A DNA stretch of 64,000 nt from JAJDOD01 sp039024895 (GCA_039024895.1 JBCCPJ010000014.1:1-64000); one strand, 5' to 3'. Shown: positions 50,813 through 59,843, counted from the first letter of the stretch. Made by a program: numbers and translations. The notes: generated from the sequence alone by a model not told the origin.

Positions 50813-52261
50813 TCAGATCCGCCAAAACCGACTGGTGAACAGGACAAACACGACCATCAGCTCCAAGCGTCCCACCAGCATCGCAAACGCGAGGATCCAT
50901 TTCGCGACGTCGTTCAGGCTACCATAATTTCCGGACGGCCCGATGATTGGGCCGAGGCCGGGACCGATGTTTGCAATCGCAGCTGCGGCGCCGCTCACGG
51001 ATGTTACGAAATCAAGGCCGGTGGCACTCAGTAGAATAGCCACCACGCCAAGGCTCACAATGAACATGGTCAGAAAAGCCATCACGGAGGAGATGACATC
51101 CTCCGTGACCGTGCGCCCTTCGTACTTCAGTTGAAACACGCCATGGGGTGAGTGAATGCGTCGGATTTGGTTGGCCACGGCGCCGACCAGCAACTGATAG
51201 CGGAACACCTTGACCGAACAACAGGTCGAGCCAGCGCAGCCGCCGATGAGGCCAATAAAGAAGAATACCGTCACGGGGAACGCGCCCCAAAGCTGGTAAT
51301 CCGTGCTGGCATAGCCCGTGCCGGTAATGATCGAGGTAAGGTTGAACACCGCTTCGCGGAAGCTTGGCCCAAGGACATCCCCCGCTACTGCAAACCGGTA
51401 GAGCGTCATCACGAAGACCATACAGACAAGAATTACCAGAAAACTCCGTACCTGGCTGTCGAGCGCGAGGGGCCTCGCCGATCCGGACAAAAGCTGCACA
51501 TAGCGGACGAACGGCAGGCTTGCGAGGATCATGAACGATGCAGCGACGTACTCGGGTGCGCCCTGGAACGCCCCGAAAGAGGCATCTCGCGTGGAGAACC
51601 CGCCCGTCGCCAACGTTGTAAAGGCATGATTGATCGCGTCGAACAAAGACAGACCCGCCATGTAATAAGCCAGAATACACGCGGCGGTCAGCCCAACATA
51701 GACAATGGAGATACGTGAAGCGATCTCTGCCGCCCGTGGCAGTACTTTCCCTGCGGTATCAAAGCCCTCGGAGCGGAAGATTTGCATGCCGCCTACGCGC
51801 AACTCCGGCAAGAACACCATTGCCACAACGATGATCCCGATGCCGCCAAACCACTGCAACATGGACCGCCAGAGCAAGAGCCCCTCCGGCAACTTATCTA
51901 AGCCCGTAAAAACGGTTGAACCAGTCGTTGTCAGTCCGGACATCGCTTCGAAATAGGCATCCGTGAAACTCGCGTCGGTGGCGCCGCGCAGAAATGGCAG
52001 CGCCCCGAACAACGGCAAAACCATCCAGACACCCGATGTGAGGATGAATGTTTGGCGTGTCCCAATGCCGTCCGATGCAGAATTGGCGCAGGCCATGGCG
52101 ACAAAAGCCCCCAAGAGAACAGTGACAATCGCGCTTTCGAGAAATACGCCCGCGTGGCCGTTGCCAATGGCAAGATCAAGAGCCATCGGTAAAAGCATCG
52201 AAGCGCCGATAAACGCCACCAATAGTCCGATGACATATCCAACGGGACGGAAATCAATCAT
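50813..52261 (-). CDS. trkH: TrkH-family potassium uptake protein
   Basis: 482 residues from ATG 52261 (M-I-D-F-R-P-V-G-Y-V-I-G), a better start than the upstream ORF extension. It has four pore-type repeats with selectivity-like segments (L-T-T-T-G-S-T-V-F, L-A-T-G-G-F-S-T, I-T-G-T-G-Y-A-S-T-D, N-I-G-P-G-L-G) and ten-odd hydrophobic helices. It is the potassium-translocating subunit, and needs TrkA, which is not in the window. It is followed by, or transcribed after, the DUF6151 gene with a 32-base gap. Confidence 0.92.
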   Translation of the reverse strand: MIDFRPVGYVIGLLVAFIGASMLLPMALDLAIGNGHAGVFLESAIVTVLLGAFVAMACANSASDGIGTRQTFILTSGVWMVLPLFGALPFLRGATDASFTDAYFEAMSGLTTTGSTVFTGLDKLPEGLLLWRSMLQWFGGIGIIVVAMVFLPELRVGGMQIFRSEGFDTAGKVLPRAAEIASRISIVYVGLTAACILAYYMAGLSLFDAINHAFTTLATGGFSTRDASFGAFQGAPEYVAASFMILASLPFVRYVQLLSGSARPLALDSQVRSFLVILVCMVFVMTLYRFAVAGDVLGPSFREAVFNLTSIITGTGYASTDYQLWGAFPVTVFFFIGLIGGCAGSTCCSVKVFRYQLLVGAVANQIRRIHSPHGVFQLKYEGRTVTEDVISSVMAFLTMFIVSLGVVAILLSATGLDFVTSVSGAAAAIANIGPGLGPIIGPSGNYGSLNDVAKWILAFAMLVGRLELMVVFVLFTSRFWRI

Positions 52262-52293
52262 ATGCGGAGCCTTGGCCGCGCCGTTCTGGCCTG

Positions 52294-52845
52294 TCAACCG
52301 GTTGCTGGTGCTGGGTCCTCGCGAGGTCCCACTGGATTGCCCGCAGCGTCGAAAAAAGGATGTCGCCGCCAACCGCCGTCAATCCAGGCCTTTACCGAGT
52401 TCCTCAGCAAGCTAAAGACCAAAGGGCTGATGCTCCCATGGGGTGGGTCCACATGGGCCAGTGCCCCTTTCAAGTGCACGCGGGCGCGCACATCCGGCAA
52501 TGCCGCAGTCTCGACAATATCAGGGACTTGAAAGCTCGCAAATGCCACGGCGCGCGTCGAAAGCGTGTTTGCCATTGGCGTCCCGCAACAACCTGCGTAC
52601 CACCGCAATGGCCCTTTGCTGGTCAACCGAGTCCAGCGAAGATGCTCGATACCCTTTGAGATGCGCACGCGTTGCGGTTCGACTTGTAATAAATCGCTAC
52701 CGCCCGCCGCTTGCAGCCTCTCGGCTTTATCAAATTGTTCGACAAATTCCCGACAACTCTTGCAGTAGCACACAATGCGGTTTCCTTGCCGTGGCAAATG
52801 TGCCTCGACTGCTTCGCAGCCACAGCGCCATGTGAATTCGGCCAT
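52294..52845 (-). CDS. DUF6151 / GFA-like zinc-binding protein
   Basis: 183 residues from ATG 52845, which follows AGAGG. It has a Mss4-like/GFA-type cysteine arrangement: W-R-C-G-C-E near the N-terminus, C-Y-C-K-S-C-R-E-F-V (about 26-35) and G-C-C-G-T-P-M. These probably bind zinc. The function of this family is unknown; related GFA proteins bind formaldehyde-glutathione adducts, but that role should not be transferred. It shares an operon with trkH. Confidence 0.7.
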   Translation of the reverse strand: MAEFTWRCGCEAVEAHLPRQGNRIVCYCKSCREFVEQFDKAERLQAAGGSDLLQVEPQRVRISKGIEHLRWTRLTSKGPLRWYAGCCGTPMANTLSTRAVAFASFQVPDIVETAALPDVRARVHLKGALAHVDPPHGSISPLVFSLLRNSVKAWIDGGWRRHPFFDAAGNPVGPREDPAPATG

Positions 52846-53018
52846 CGTCACCTCTTTGTCCGCGGATCACAGCGTTGGTGCCCGAGAAGATGGCGCCCGT
52901 CAGCAAAGCACAGGACAGACGCCGAGGAGATGAGCATACTATCCGCCACTGGGTCAACCGAGCACAGCCCAGCGTCCCTCGCAGAACGTACCGAGCGACG
53001 ACCTAGTCAAATCGCTGA

Positions 53019-54104
53019 TTATCCCTTGTGGATCAAGGTTGCGAAAAGATGTGGGTCGAGGCTCACATCAGCGAAAGTCTCACCTTCCGTAAGGATCGAA
53101 ACGGCGTCATGGCTGTGGAGGCTTTCCTGGTGGCTGGCAACAACGCGGAAATCACCCACCCTGTGCTCGCCTTGAAGAGCCTCAGCGAACAAACGGGCAG
53201 CGTCTTCGACGAAAATCGGATTGGCGGCGTTCAACTCGGCAAAGGCTTGTTCGTCTTCCCGTTTGACCATGACCTGCGTTTCCGTGGGCACTGCCCGACG
53301 GCAAAGTGCGACCGCATCTTCAAACCAAAGTGTCGGCGCGTTAGGGTCGACAACCATAGACAACCGGGCTACCGACCGCTGTGAATGCGGGGTTGCCAAC
53401 TGACCGCGTTCCCGCCGTGCATGTTCGGAAAGTTCCAGGGAGCATGGGCAGGTGGACGAATACACGTAATCCAGATGCATCACGCGCAAACGTTCCCCAT
53501 CCTTTTCGATCACTTCAAGCGCCACGTCGTAATATTGCCAGCCCGACAAGCCCGAACGCAGGCTGTCCATCTTCATTGGGAAGGTGAACCGCATCTGAAT
53601 GCGCGCATCAAAGCTTTCGAGGTCAGTTTTATAATCGTCGAGTGCCGCCTCAATGACTTCAAAGCTGAACGTACTTTCGGCATGGGTATAAAATGAGCGC
53701 ATGATGCGGCTCATGTTGATGCCTTTTTTATCGGCTTCAAGACTGACGGTTCCCGTGACGGAGGTATCGAGTATGCGCTCACCGCCGTCCTTCATGCGAA
53801 AACGAACAGGCAAACGGAAGTTCGAGATGCCCACATGCTGGATCGCTCGGTTTGCACCGCGGATTAGCGAGGACGGCCCGTTTTGGAGGTCGGGTAGCGT
53901 GTCCTTATACGCTTCGTCGCTTTTGAAACCCTGCGGATACTGGCGCGAGAAAGACGGGTAATTGACTATATTCGCCGTCGCTGGGTCCAGCGCATAAAGC
54001 GCTTCGTCACCCGCTTTGGCGGCCCACGCCTTCAGGACGGCAAGAGCTGTCTCAGCTTTGCTTCGATCGATCTCGTCTTCTACGTCTTTCACGTGAATAT
54101 TCAT
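53019..54104 (-). CDS. folE2: GTP cyclohydrolase FolE2 (type IB)
   Basis: 361 residues from ATG 54104 (M-N-I-H-V-K-D-V-E-D-E), with GGGAG before it. It shows the FolE2/MptA blocks H-V-G-I-S-N-F, the metal-binding C in S-S-T-C-P-C-S, the E-L-S-E-H-A-R-R-E-R-G-Q stretch, and N-A-A-N-P-I-F-V-E-D-A-A. It makes 7,8-dihydroneopterin triphosphate for folate. FolE2 usually substitutes for FolE under zinc limitation. A GACCC-N9-GGGTC inverted repeat lies just upstream (54127-54145), but no confident Zur site was identified. Confidence 0.95.
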   Translation of the reverse strand: MNIHVKDVEDEIDRSKAETALAVLKAWAAKAGDEALYALDPATANIVNYPSFSRQYPQGFKSDEAYKDTLPDLQNGPSSLIRGANRAIQHVGISNFRLPVRFRMKDGGERILDTSVTGTVSLEADKKGINMSRIMRSFYTHAESTFSFEVIEAALDDYKTDLESFDARIQMRFTFPMKMDSLRSGLSGWQYYDVALEVIEKDGERLRVMHLDYVYSSTCPCSLELSEHARRERGQLATPHSQRSVARLSMVVDPNAPTLWFEDAVALCRRAVPTETQVMVKREDEQAFAELNAANPIFVEDAARLFAEALQGEHRVGDFRVVASHQESLHSHDAVSILTEGETFADVSLDPHLFATLIHKG

Positions 54105-54191
54105 CAGCTCTCCCTCCTTAGGGGACCCTATATGTGGGGGTCGCCTGCGCAATTTCCAGCGTCGTCTTGCTTTCTTTTACGCAGTAGAGGC

Positions 54192-54935
54192 TCAGTTGGA
54201 TTTCACAAAACGGTCGACAAAATGCCGTAAGATGCGCTCAGGTTGGACAATTTCAGAGGAATGAACCGCCTCAGTTAGCGCATCTGCTTCCTCGGGTCTA
54301 AAATATCCGTGACCTCGGTAAATCCGAATACGCTCTGCAAAAACGGCGCCGTCAGCCTCAGGGTGAAACTGCGTTGCATATATGTTCTGTTTTACGCGGA
54401 TCATCTGTATCGGGCAGGCATCGCCTGACACCAAATGGGTGATTGTGTCCGGCAAGGATTGGACCGCTTCCTTGTGGCCGACCAACACATCGAAACTCGC
54501 TGGCAATCCCTGCAAAAGAGGGTCCGTCAGGCCCGCGTCGGTCACTGACACCTTTACGGCCCCCACAGGCTCGCCATACCGCGCCTTTGATACGTCGCCA
54601 CCCAAATGGTTCGCCAGAATTCCGATACCGGCACAGCAGCCCATGAACGGCATGTCGCGTTCGATTATCTCAGGCAAAAGCGCCAGAATTTCAGCTTCCG
54701 CCCGTGCTTCTGCGGGGTCGCGCGTGGCGGGGTCGTCGCTTACACAGCCCGGCCCGCCCCCCACGATCACTGCGCTGAAATCATCGAGGGAAAACTCCGT
54801 CGGCAGAGCATCAGTCTCCAGACGATGGCGCACCACATCGCCCTCTGCCAGCCGACCCTTCGTCAGAAACGCCCGGAATTCCCCGTCGGACGCGTCATCT
54901 TCCGGACGAAGTTGAAGGATCAGTGCAGGTTTCAT
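54192..54935 (-). CDS. Class I glutamine amidotransferase-like protein
   Basis: 247 residues from ATG 54935 (M-K-P-A-L-I-L-Q-L-R-P-E-D). The nucleophile elbow is G-C-C-A-G-I-G and the triad His is in T-Q-F-H-P-E-A-D. This is the GuaA-type GATase1 fold standing alone, as in YgfL-like proteins that act on gamma-glutamyl or related amide substrates. The partner synthetase is unknown. It neighbours a GNAT gene on the same strand (41-base gap). Confidence 0.82.
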   Translation of the reverse strand: MKPALILQLRPEDDASDGEFRAFLTKGRLAEGDVVRHRLETDALPTEFSLDDFSAVIVGGGPGCVSDDPATRDPAEARAEAEILALLPEIIERDMPFMGCCAGIGILANHLGGDVSKARYGEPVGAVKVSVTDAGLTDPLLQGLPASFDVLVGHKEAVQSLPDTITHLVSGDACPIQMIRVKQNIYATQFHPEADGAVFAERIRIYRGHGYFRPEEADALTEAVHSSEIVQPERILRHFVDRFVKSN

Positions 54936-54976
54936 GCCTAGAACATCTTTTCTTGCTCGAAAGCATAGTTGTATGG

Positions 54977-55453
54977 TCACACATTACACACGAGCAAGTG
55001 TTTCTCCATCCAAGCGTTCTTCAAGACGACTCCGCTCATCTCAACCTCCTGTCGTTGGGTGACCGTCCATCCTTTGCGCGAAAGAAACGGCTCCGCCAAG
55101 AGTGACGCTTGGACCGTGAGATGCGTGATGCCCTGCGCGGCGGCCCGACCCTCCAAGACGGCGTAGATAGCATCGGATACGCCCTGCCCCATGGCATCGG
55201 GCCGCACATATGCCAAGTCTAGGTAGCCGTCCTTCGTGAGACTCATGAACCCGAGAAGTCCGTCCGCATCCTCCGCCACAACCGTATCTGCCTGACCCAA
55301 CCGATCTGCCCAGCCCGGCCCGGTACGTGCGTCGGGAGACCAGGCGCGCACTTGCGCATCGGAATACTTCAATCGTGCACCCTCGCGCACAGAGCAGTGG
55401 AATAAACGACCTGCTGCTTCGGCATCTTCCATGCGAAAAGACCGCACTTCCAT
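54977..55453 (-). CDS. GNAT-family acetyltransferase
   Basis: 158 residues. The core V-R-P-D-A-M-G-Q-G-V-S-D-A-I-Y binds acetyl-CoA, and M-E-V-R-S-F-R-M-E-D-A-E-A-A-G is the usual GNAT opening. An exposed C-terminal segment resembles ElaA/YafP-like proteins. It shares one base with the metZ stop codon and so belongs to the metZ operon. Substrate unknown. Confidence 0.78.
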   Translation of the reverse strand: MEVRSFRMEDAEAAGRLFHCSVREGARLKYSDAQVRAWSPDARTGPGWADRLGQADTVVAEDADGLLGFMSLTKDGYLDLAYVRPDAMGQGVSDAIYAVLEGRAAAQGITHLTVQASLLAEPFLSRKGWTVTQRQEVEMSGVVLKNAWMEKHLLVCNV

Positions 55454-56637
55454 CAGACCGCATCCAAAGCGTGGGTTAGATCTGCGATCAGATCGGATGT
55501 GTCTTCCAATCCGACCGACAATCGCACCATGCCTCGGGTGATTCCGAGGGCACCGCGCTGCTCATCCGTGAGCCGCTGATGTGTCGTTGTGGCCGGATGT
55601 GTTGCGATCGATTTCGCGTCGCCAAGATTGTTGGATATGATCACAAGCTTTAGGGCGTTCAGGAACCGAAACGCGGCTTCCTGGCCGTCCTGTAAATCAA
55701 GTGCGATGACCGTTCCACCTTTCTCCAACTGAGCCATGGCGACCTCGTGCTGTGGGTGGCTCGGAAGTCCTGGGTAAAGCACATTGGCAAGCTTAGGGTG
55801 CCCCTCTAAGGCTTCTGCGATGGCCAGCGCGCTTTCGGCCTGTGCCCGGACCCTGAGGTCCAAAGTCTCCATTCCTTTTAGTAAAACCCAAGCGGTAAAA
55901 GGGCTCATCGCAGAGCCCGTGTGTTTGGCATAGGGCTCAACCGTCTTTCGAATGAAGTCGCGGCTGCCCAAAACGACGCCGCCAAGAACGCGGCCCTGCC
56001 CGTCAATATGTTTGGTCGCCGAGTACACCACCACATCTGCACCGAGTTCGACAGCGCGACTGAACACTGGTGTTGAAAACACATTATCGACCACCACAAG
56101 CGCCCCCACGGCATGGGCCATTTGAGCGACTGCGGGCAGATCGATGACCTCCAAGGTCGGGTTGGACATGCTTTCGAGAAAAACCGCTTTCGTGTTGGAC
56201 CGTATTGCTGTCTTCCATTGGGTGAGGTCTGTCCCGTCGACGAAAGTGACTTCGACACCGTAGCGCGTCAGCACGTCCTCCAGGATGTAAAGACATGAGC
56301 CAAACAGTGCCCGCGCCGACACAATGTGATCGCCCGCTTGCAACATCGAGGTGAGCGCGGCGTTGACCGCTGCCATGCCGCTGGCGGTGGCAAAAGCGTC
56401 TTCCGTACCTTCGAGCCCCGCTATCCGTTCTTCGAACATACGAACGGTCGGGTTGCCGTAACGGGCATAAATGAACTCGTCGGGTCCCGCCTCTTCGAAC
56501 CTTGCTGCCGCCTGCTCTGCACTCTCGTAAACAAAACCCTGCGTCAGGATAATCGGCTCACTTACCTCGCCGTACTGGCTGCGTCGAACGCCGTCATGCA
56601 CGAGGCGCGTACGGGTCTTCCATCGTTTGTCTGTCAT
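55453..56637 (-). CDS. metZ: O-succinylhomoserine sulfhydrylase (MetZ)
   Basis: 394 residues from ATG 56637 (M-T-D-K-R-W-K-T-R-T-R-L-V-H), with GGAGG 8 bases before it. The longer ORF upstream runs through the riboswitch and is not translated. PLP-lysine motif Y-S-A-T-K-H-I-D-G-Q-G-R; E-S-M-S-N-P-T and T-A-S-G-M-A-A-V-N are typical of Cys/Met-metabolism PLP enzymes. It makes homocysteine from O-succinylhomoserine and sulfide. It is controlled by the SAM-II riboswitch and terminator in its leader. A GNAT gene follows in the same operon. Confidence 0.93.
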   Translation of the reverse strand: MTDKRWKTRTRLVHDGVRRSQYGEVSEPIILTQGFVYESAEQAAARFEEAGPDEFIYARYGNPTVRMFEERIAGLEGTEDAFATASGMAAVNAALTSMLQAGDHIVSARALFGSCLYILEDVLTRYGVEVTFVDGTDLTQWKTAIRSNTKAVFLESMSNPTLEVIDLPAVAQMAHAVGALVVVDNVFSTPVFSRAVELGADVVVYSATKHIDGQGRVLGGVVLGSRDFIRKTVEPYAKHTGSAMSPFTAWVLLKGMETLDLRVRAQAESALAIAEALEGHPKLANVLYPGLPSHPQHEVAMAQLEKGGTVIALDLQDGQEAAFRFLNALKLVIISNNLGDAKSIATHPATTTHQRLTDEQRGALGITRGMVRLSVGLEDTSDLIADLTHALDAV

Positions 56638-56652
56638 GGGGGATGCCTCCTT

Positions 56653-56689
56653 TCCAAACAAAAGCCCCCACCGCATGAGCGCCGGGGGC
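56653..56689 (-). terminator. Intrinsic terminator of the metZ leader (expression platform)
   Basis: On the minus strand, GCCCCC (56684-56689) pairs with GGGGGC (56664-56669) across a 14-base loop, followed by TTTTGTTT. It lies between the SAM-II aptamer and the metZ Shine-Dalgarno, the normal place for a SAM-dependent transcription attenuator. Confidence 0.7.
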
Positions 56690-56705
56690 GTCGGGACGTC
56701 CCTGA

Positions 56706-56760
56706 CCTCTTTAGCGGAATTGTTTAACGTGGCCCGCAATCCGGTGAACAAATCGCCACG
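56706..56760 (-). promoter_or_regulatory. SAM-II riboswitch upstream of metZ
   Basis: The P1 stem is CGTGGC (56755-56760) with GCCACG (56728-56733). The hairpin loop contains GATTTG, CCGG and TTGCGG. The conserved 3' pseudoknot strand is GCTAAAGAGG (56706-56715), preceded by an A-rich linker (TTAAACAA). These are the defining elements of the alphaproteobacterial SAM-II (metA-type) aptamer. Binding of SAM should shut down metZ expression. Confidence 0.87.
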
Positions 56761-56880
56761 GAGAGTCGGCTACTCCTATGAACGCAAACGGTCAAGAGCG
56801 TAAGCGACAGATAGGTCCTAATGAATTCTTAAGGTCTATGTGCCAGTTTTCCGAGCAGTGCGCACAGGGTACCCGTTTCA

Positions 56881-57204
56881 ATGATGATGTCTCAGAGTTT
56901 CAATCGACGGCACAGTCCAAACCGTCGCAAGACGCGGGTCGATGCCGTGATGGCGCTGGACGACACCTATTATCCCGTCACCATTCGGGATATCAGCTAT
57001 GCAGGGATGCGCGTGCGTGTTCCGACGGAAGTCGAAATTGAAGTCGGCAGCCCGATTACGCTCCTGTTCCTTTCGCACCGTATTCCCGCAATCGTGCATT
57101 GGTACAAGCAAGGCTTTATCGGCGTGCATTTGTTGGAGCGGCTGAATGGCCAAACGCTTCTCGTGCTTGAAAACGCCGAAGACGAGTTGGCCGCCTTCCG
57201 GTAG
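56881..57204 (+). CDS. PilZ-domain protein
   Basis: 107 residues. The c-di-GMP-binding pair is R-R-K-T-R (15-19 region) and D-I-S-Y-A-G-M (about 37-43), the R-x-x-x-R and D-x-S-x-x-G motifs of PilZ domains. Three consecutive ATGs at 56881-56889 leave the exact start open; none has a strong Shine-Dalgarno. A single PilZ domain of this size acts as an adaptor in motility or exopolysaccharide control. It stands alone. Confidence 0.8.
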   Translation: MMMSQSFNRRHSPNRRKTRVDAVMALDDTYYPVTIRDISYAGMRVRVPTEVEIEVGSPITLLFLSHRIPAIVHWYKQGFIGVHLLERLNGQTLLVLENAEDELAAFR

Positions 57205-57568
57205 CGGGCAAACACACCCACATCGCCCTCATTAAAGTTGTAACATTTACGCGCTGACAATGCCGAAGCCTCGCGGCCCGCTCAGACGGCGTGAGATGCG
57301 CGTGAAGTACGCGTGAACACCGTGCGTGATCTTGGGCACTTGTTGCAGGCCATGACAAACAGGCGAGCTAAATGTGTGCCCGTTTTTCAGCGAGTTACGT
57401 AAAGGTTTTTGCTAGCAAACCTCGTGTTACAGCGCCTCGCGAAGCCCTGTCATGCATGTGAGTGATCCAGTTCGTAGCTGTTTGCCAGCACCACGGTGCT
57501 CTGTGCGGGGAACGACATACAGCCAATGCCCGCATGGCCCAGAGACGCACTTCAAAAGGAGATACCAA
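57205..57568. promoter_or_regulatory. Control region upstream of the EF-hand gene
   Basis: No gene. Two repeat features stand out. A near-perfect palindrome AGGTTTTTGCTAGCAAACCT (57403-57422) is centred on GCTAGC. Three copies of CGTGAA/CGTGAT at 57301, 57312 and 57325 (11 and 13 bases apart) look like response-regulator sites. A GTTACGTAAAGG and a later CTCGTGTTAC flank the palindrome. The EF-hand gene has a strong AAAAGGAG ribosome-binding site at 57555-57562. Confidence 0.35.
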
Positions 57569-58204
57569 ATGCGTTTTGCACTCACACTCACGGCCGCTCT
57601 TCTGGCTACTGCGACAGCCGCATCAGCAATGAAAGCGACCGACCTTGATATTGATGGCAACGGGTTTGCCAGCTTAACGGAGGTTCGTCAAATCTTCCCC
57701 GGCTTCTCCTCGAACGACTTCCGAAGAATTGACGGAAATCGCGACCGTCGCCTCAGTAGCGCAGAATTAAACGCCGCCGGTACAAGTGCGATCATCGGTC
57801 GATATCAGGACACCATGGCTGTCGTGCACGGATTGAGCGATATCGATACCAATGGGGATCGCTTCGCTTCGGAAAGTGAGTTGCGCGCTGTCTACAGTGG
57901 GGTGACCACCAACGAGTTCAATTTGATCGATACCAATAACGACAAGCGAATTGCGGCCCCTGAACTCTACGCCCCGATGGCGCAAGCCATGCTGAACCGG
58001 TATGAGATGAGTGGTCGCGACTTGATCACAATCATGCAGGTGGATACCGATGATGATGCCTTCGCCAGCTTTGCGGAATTAAATGCCGTTTTCCCCGGCC
58101 TGTCGCAGTCTGAGTTCAACATCATAGACATCAACGGCGACAATCGGATTGGTGCAACCGAGTATTACAATGCGGAAACGCAGCAGGTGCTCGACAAAAA
58201 CTAG
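57569..58204 (+). CDS. Secreted EF-hand calcium-binding protein with six EF-hand-like motifs
   Basis: 211 residues from ATG 57569, which is preceded by AAAAGGAG. A signal peptide (MRFALTLTAALLATATAASA) is followed by six EF-hand loops: D-I-D-G-N-G-F, D-G-N-R-D-R-R, D-T-N-G-D-R-F, D-T-N-N-D-K-R, D-T-D-D-D-A-F and D-I-N-G-D-N-R. They occur as three pairs of canonical D-x-N/D-x-D/N spacing, so the protein can bind several calcium ions in the periplasm or outside. It is probably a calcium buffer or matrix factor. A strong palindrome lies about 170 bases upstream. Confidence 0.88.
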   Translation: MRFALTLTAALLATATAASAMKATDLDIDGNGFASLTEVRQIFPGFSSNDFRRIDGNRDRRLSSAELNAAGTSAIIGRYQDTMAVVHGLSDIDTNGDRFASESELRAVYSGVTTNEFNLIDTNNDKRIAAPELYAPMAQAMLNRYEMSGRDLITIMQVDTDDDAFASFAELNAVFPGLSQSEFNIIDINGDNRIGATEYYNAETQQVLDKN

Positions 58205-58223
58205 GCGCTCCGACCGGACCGTG

Positions 58224-58249
58224 GAAGCCCGGCAAACGCGTCGGGCTTC
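58224..58249. terminator. Hairpin between convergent EF-hand and yciB genes
   Basis: A perfect 8-bp stem GAAGCCCG/CGGGCTTC with a 10-nt loop lies 20 bases after the EF-hand stop, and its right arm overlaps the yciB stop codon. There is no T-run, so it may be a weak or bidirectional terminator. Confidence 0.45.
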
Positions 58250-58859
58250 AGCCGTCGTCCGTTTCAGGCTGGATAAGATGTTGTTGTAGCATCATAATCT
58301 GGCTCCATAGGAACAAAAACATGAGCGCCGGAAACCCAAAGGTCTCGATCTTGACCCAGGCATCGGTGGACATGGTGCGCCAGATCACTTCGTTCGCAAT
58401 AGCCAAAGCGGTGAAGAACCAGGTGAGACGGCGGGTCAGCTTCATCCAGCCTTCATGTTCCATGGGCAGGAACTCGGACATGACCCAAGCGAGGTAACTC
58501 CGACCTTGAAGCAAACCGATCCCGAGGATCACCGCAAACATCCCGTAGACCAACGTGGTTTTCATCTTGAAGAACCGTTCGTCATTAAACCACACCGTTA
58601 GACCGCCGAAGAGCACAACCATAACGATAGTGAAGACCTGCATTCGGCTGAGCTTTCCTGTCAGCTTCCACAGAATGGCCATTGAGAGCAGAAGGATGGG
58701 CACAAACACCCCGGCGGCAATGATGAAACCGGAATAGTCAACGCTGCCAATGGTATAGGTCTCATCCCGGATGCGCAGATAGGCAATGAAAAACAGAATT
58801 GGCGGACCAAGCTCCAAAACCTGCTTCACAACAGGATTCACCGCTTTCTCGTCTGCCAT
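58248..58859 (-). CDS. yciB: Inner-membrane protein YciB / intracellular septation protein A
   Basis: 203 residues from ATG 58859 (M-A-D-E-K-A-V-N-P), with AAGGA upstream. Five to six hydrophobic helices, and the family phrase E-L-G-P-P-I-L-F-F-I-A-Y near the N-terminus. Linked in other bacteria to septation and envelope maintenance (name ispZ/yciB). A longer N-terminal reading upstream is not supported. Confidence 0.88.
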   Translation of the reverse strand: MADEKAVNPVVKQVLELGPPILFFIAYLRIRDETYTIGSVDYSGFIIAAGVFVPILLLSMAILWKLTGKLSRMQVFTIVMVVLFGGLTVWFNDERFFKMKTTLVYGMFAVILGIGLLQGRSYLAWVMSEFLPMEHEGWMKLTRRLTWFFTALAIANEVIWRTMSTDAWVKIETFGFPALMFLFLWSQIMMLQQHLIQPETDDG

Positions 58860-58918
58860 GAGCCTTGTCCTTCGTCTGGTCACATAACTCCCGGATAGCG
58901 CGTGCCATGTCGGCCCGG

Positions 58919-59821
58919 TCATCCGCCCCACTCAACTATCACGGCCCCGGCTGCGATCAACGCCATAAGCACGAGGCGACGGGGTCCGACCCCTTCTTTA
59001 AGAACAAGCCAGGAAATGAGCGCTGAAAATAATACACTGGTCTCTCGCAGCACTGCTGCTTCGCCGACCTTGTCGAGCCGCGTGGCCAGCATGATCGACC
59101 CAAAGGAGAAATAGGCTGTGATCGCGCCGGTCAGTCCCAAGCGCGCTATCGCTGGATCAAACCCCGGCATCCGTCGTTTCAGTACCAACCAGCCGAGCGG
59201 GAAGGCCAGGCCGTCAAGGAAGAAGAACCACGCGATGAAGGTGAGCGGATCCTCCGTTGCCCGGATAACGTACGCATCCCAGGTCGTGTAAAGCGCCACG
59301 GTACCGCCCGTCAGGCAAGCTAGCCCGATCGCGCGCGGCAATCGATCGCGATCCACCGTGACATGGCGCAGATTATAGGCGGAGAAGCCAAGGATACCGC
59401 CCACCAGCATGGCGACACCAAGCCATTGAAGGGGAGCGAAATATTCACCGAACAACATACCCGCTCCAATGACGGTGAATACCGGTGATATCCCCCGCAC
59501 TACTGGATAAACCACCAAATAGCTGCCTGCGGTGTAGCTCGCGGCTTGAGACGTCTTGTACCCGATATGAATGATCCAAGCGATTGCGAACAGCGGCCAA
59601 ACGTCAGGCTCGGGAACCGGCACCAGAAACAGGAAAGGCACGGCGATCAGACAATAACTCCCATCAATTACCGTTCGCGATGTCCAAGGGTCCGTTTTTC
59701 CCTTCTGAAGCGCCCCGAAAAAAGCGTGCAAAACGGCTGCCAAAAGCGCCAGGCACAAAGCGAGCGTCTTGCCTGCCTCCGTCCCTTCCTGGGCGACCAG
59801 CCATTCTGAAAAGCCGTTCAC
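58919..59821 (-). CDS. EamA/DMT-family permease
   Basis: 300 residues starting at GTG 59821, with a GTGAG-type site before it. It has ten hydrophobic segments arranged as two EamA halves, with G-I-S-P-V-F-T-V-I-G-A in one half and R-E-T-S-V-L-F-S-A-L-I-S-W-L in the other. Drug/metabolite exporter superfamily with unknown cargo. It lies between yciB and an uncharacterised membrane protein on the same strand. Confidence 0.8.
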   Translation of the reverse strand: MNGFSEWLVAQEGTEAGKTLALCLALLAAVLHAFFGALQKGKTDPWTSRTVIDGSYCLIAVPFLFLVPVPEPDVWPLFAIAWIIHIGYKTSQAASYTAGSYLVVYPVVRGISPVFTVIGAGMLFGEYFAPLQWLGVAMLVGGILGFSAYNLRHVTVDRDRLPRAIGLACLTGGTVALYTTWDAYVIRATEDPLTFIAWFFFLDGLAFPLGWLVLKRRMPGFDPAIARLGLTGAITAYFSFGSIMLATRLDKVGEAAVLRETSVLFSALISWLVLKEGVGPRRLVLMALIAAGAVIVEWGG

Positions 59822-59843
59822 CTCACAAGTGCCCTACCCATCT

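Noticed and set aside
56637..56751. Longer metZ start (MFTGLRATLNNSAKEV...) through the leader
   Set aside because: It lies across the SAM-II aptamer and terminator. ATG 56637 has GGAGG and fits the family N-terminus.
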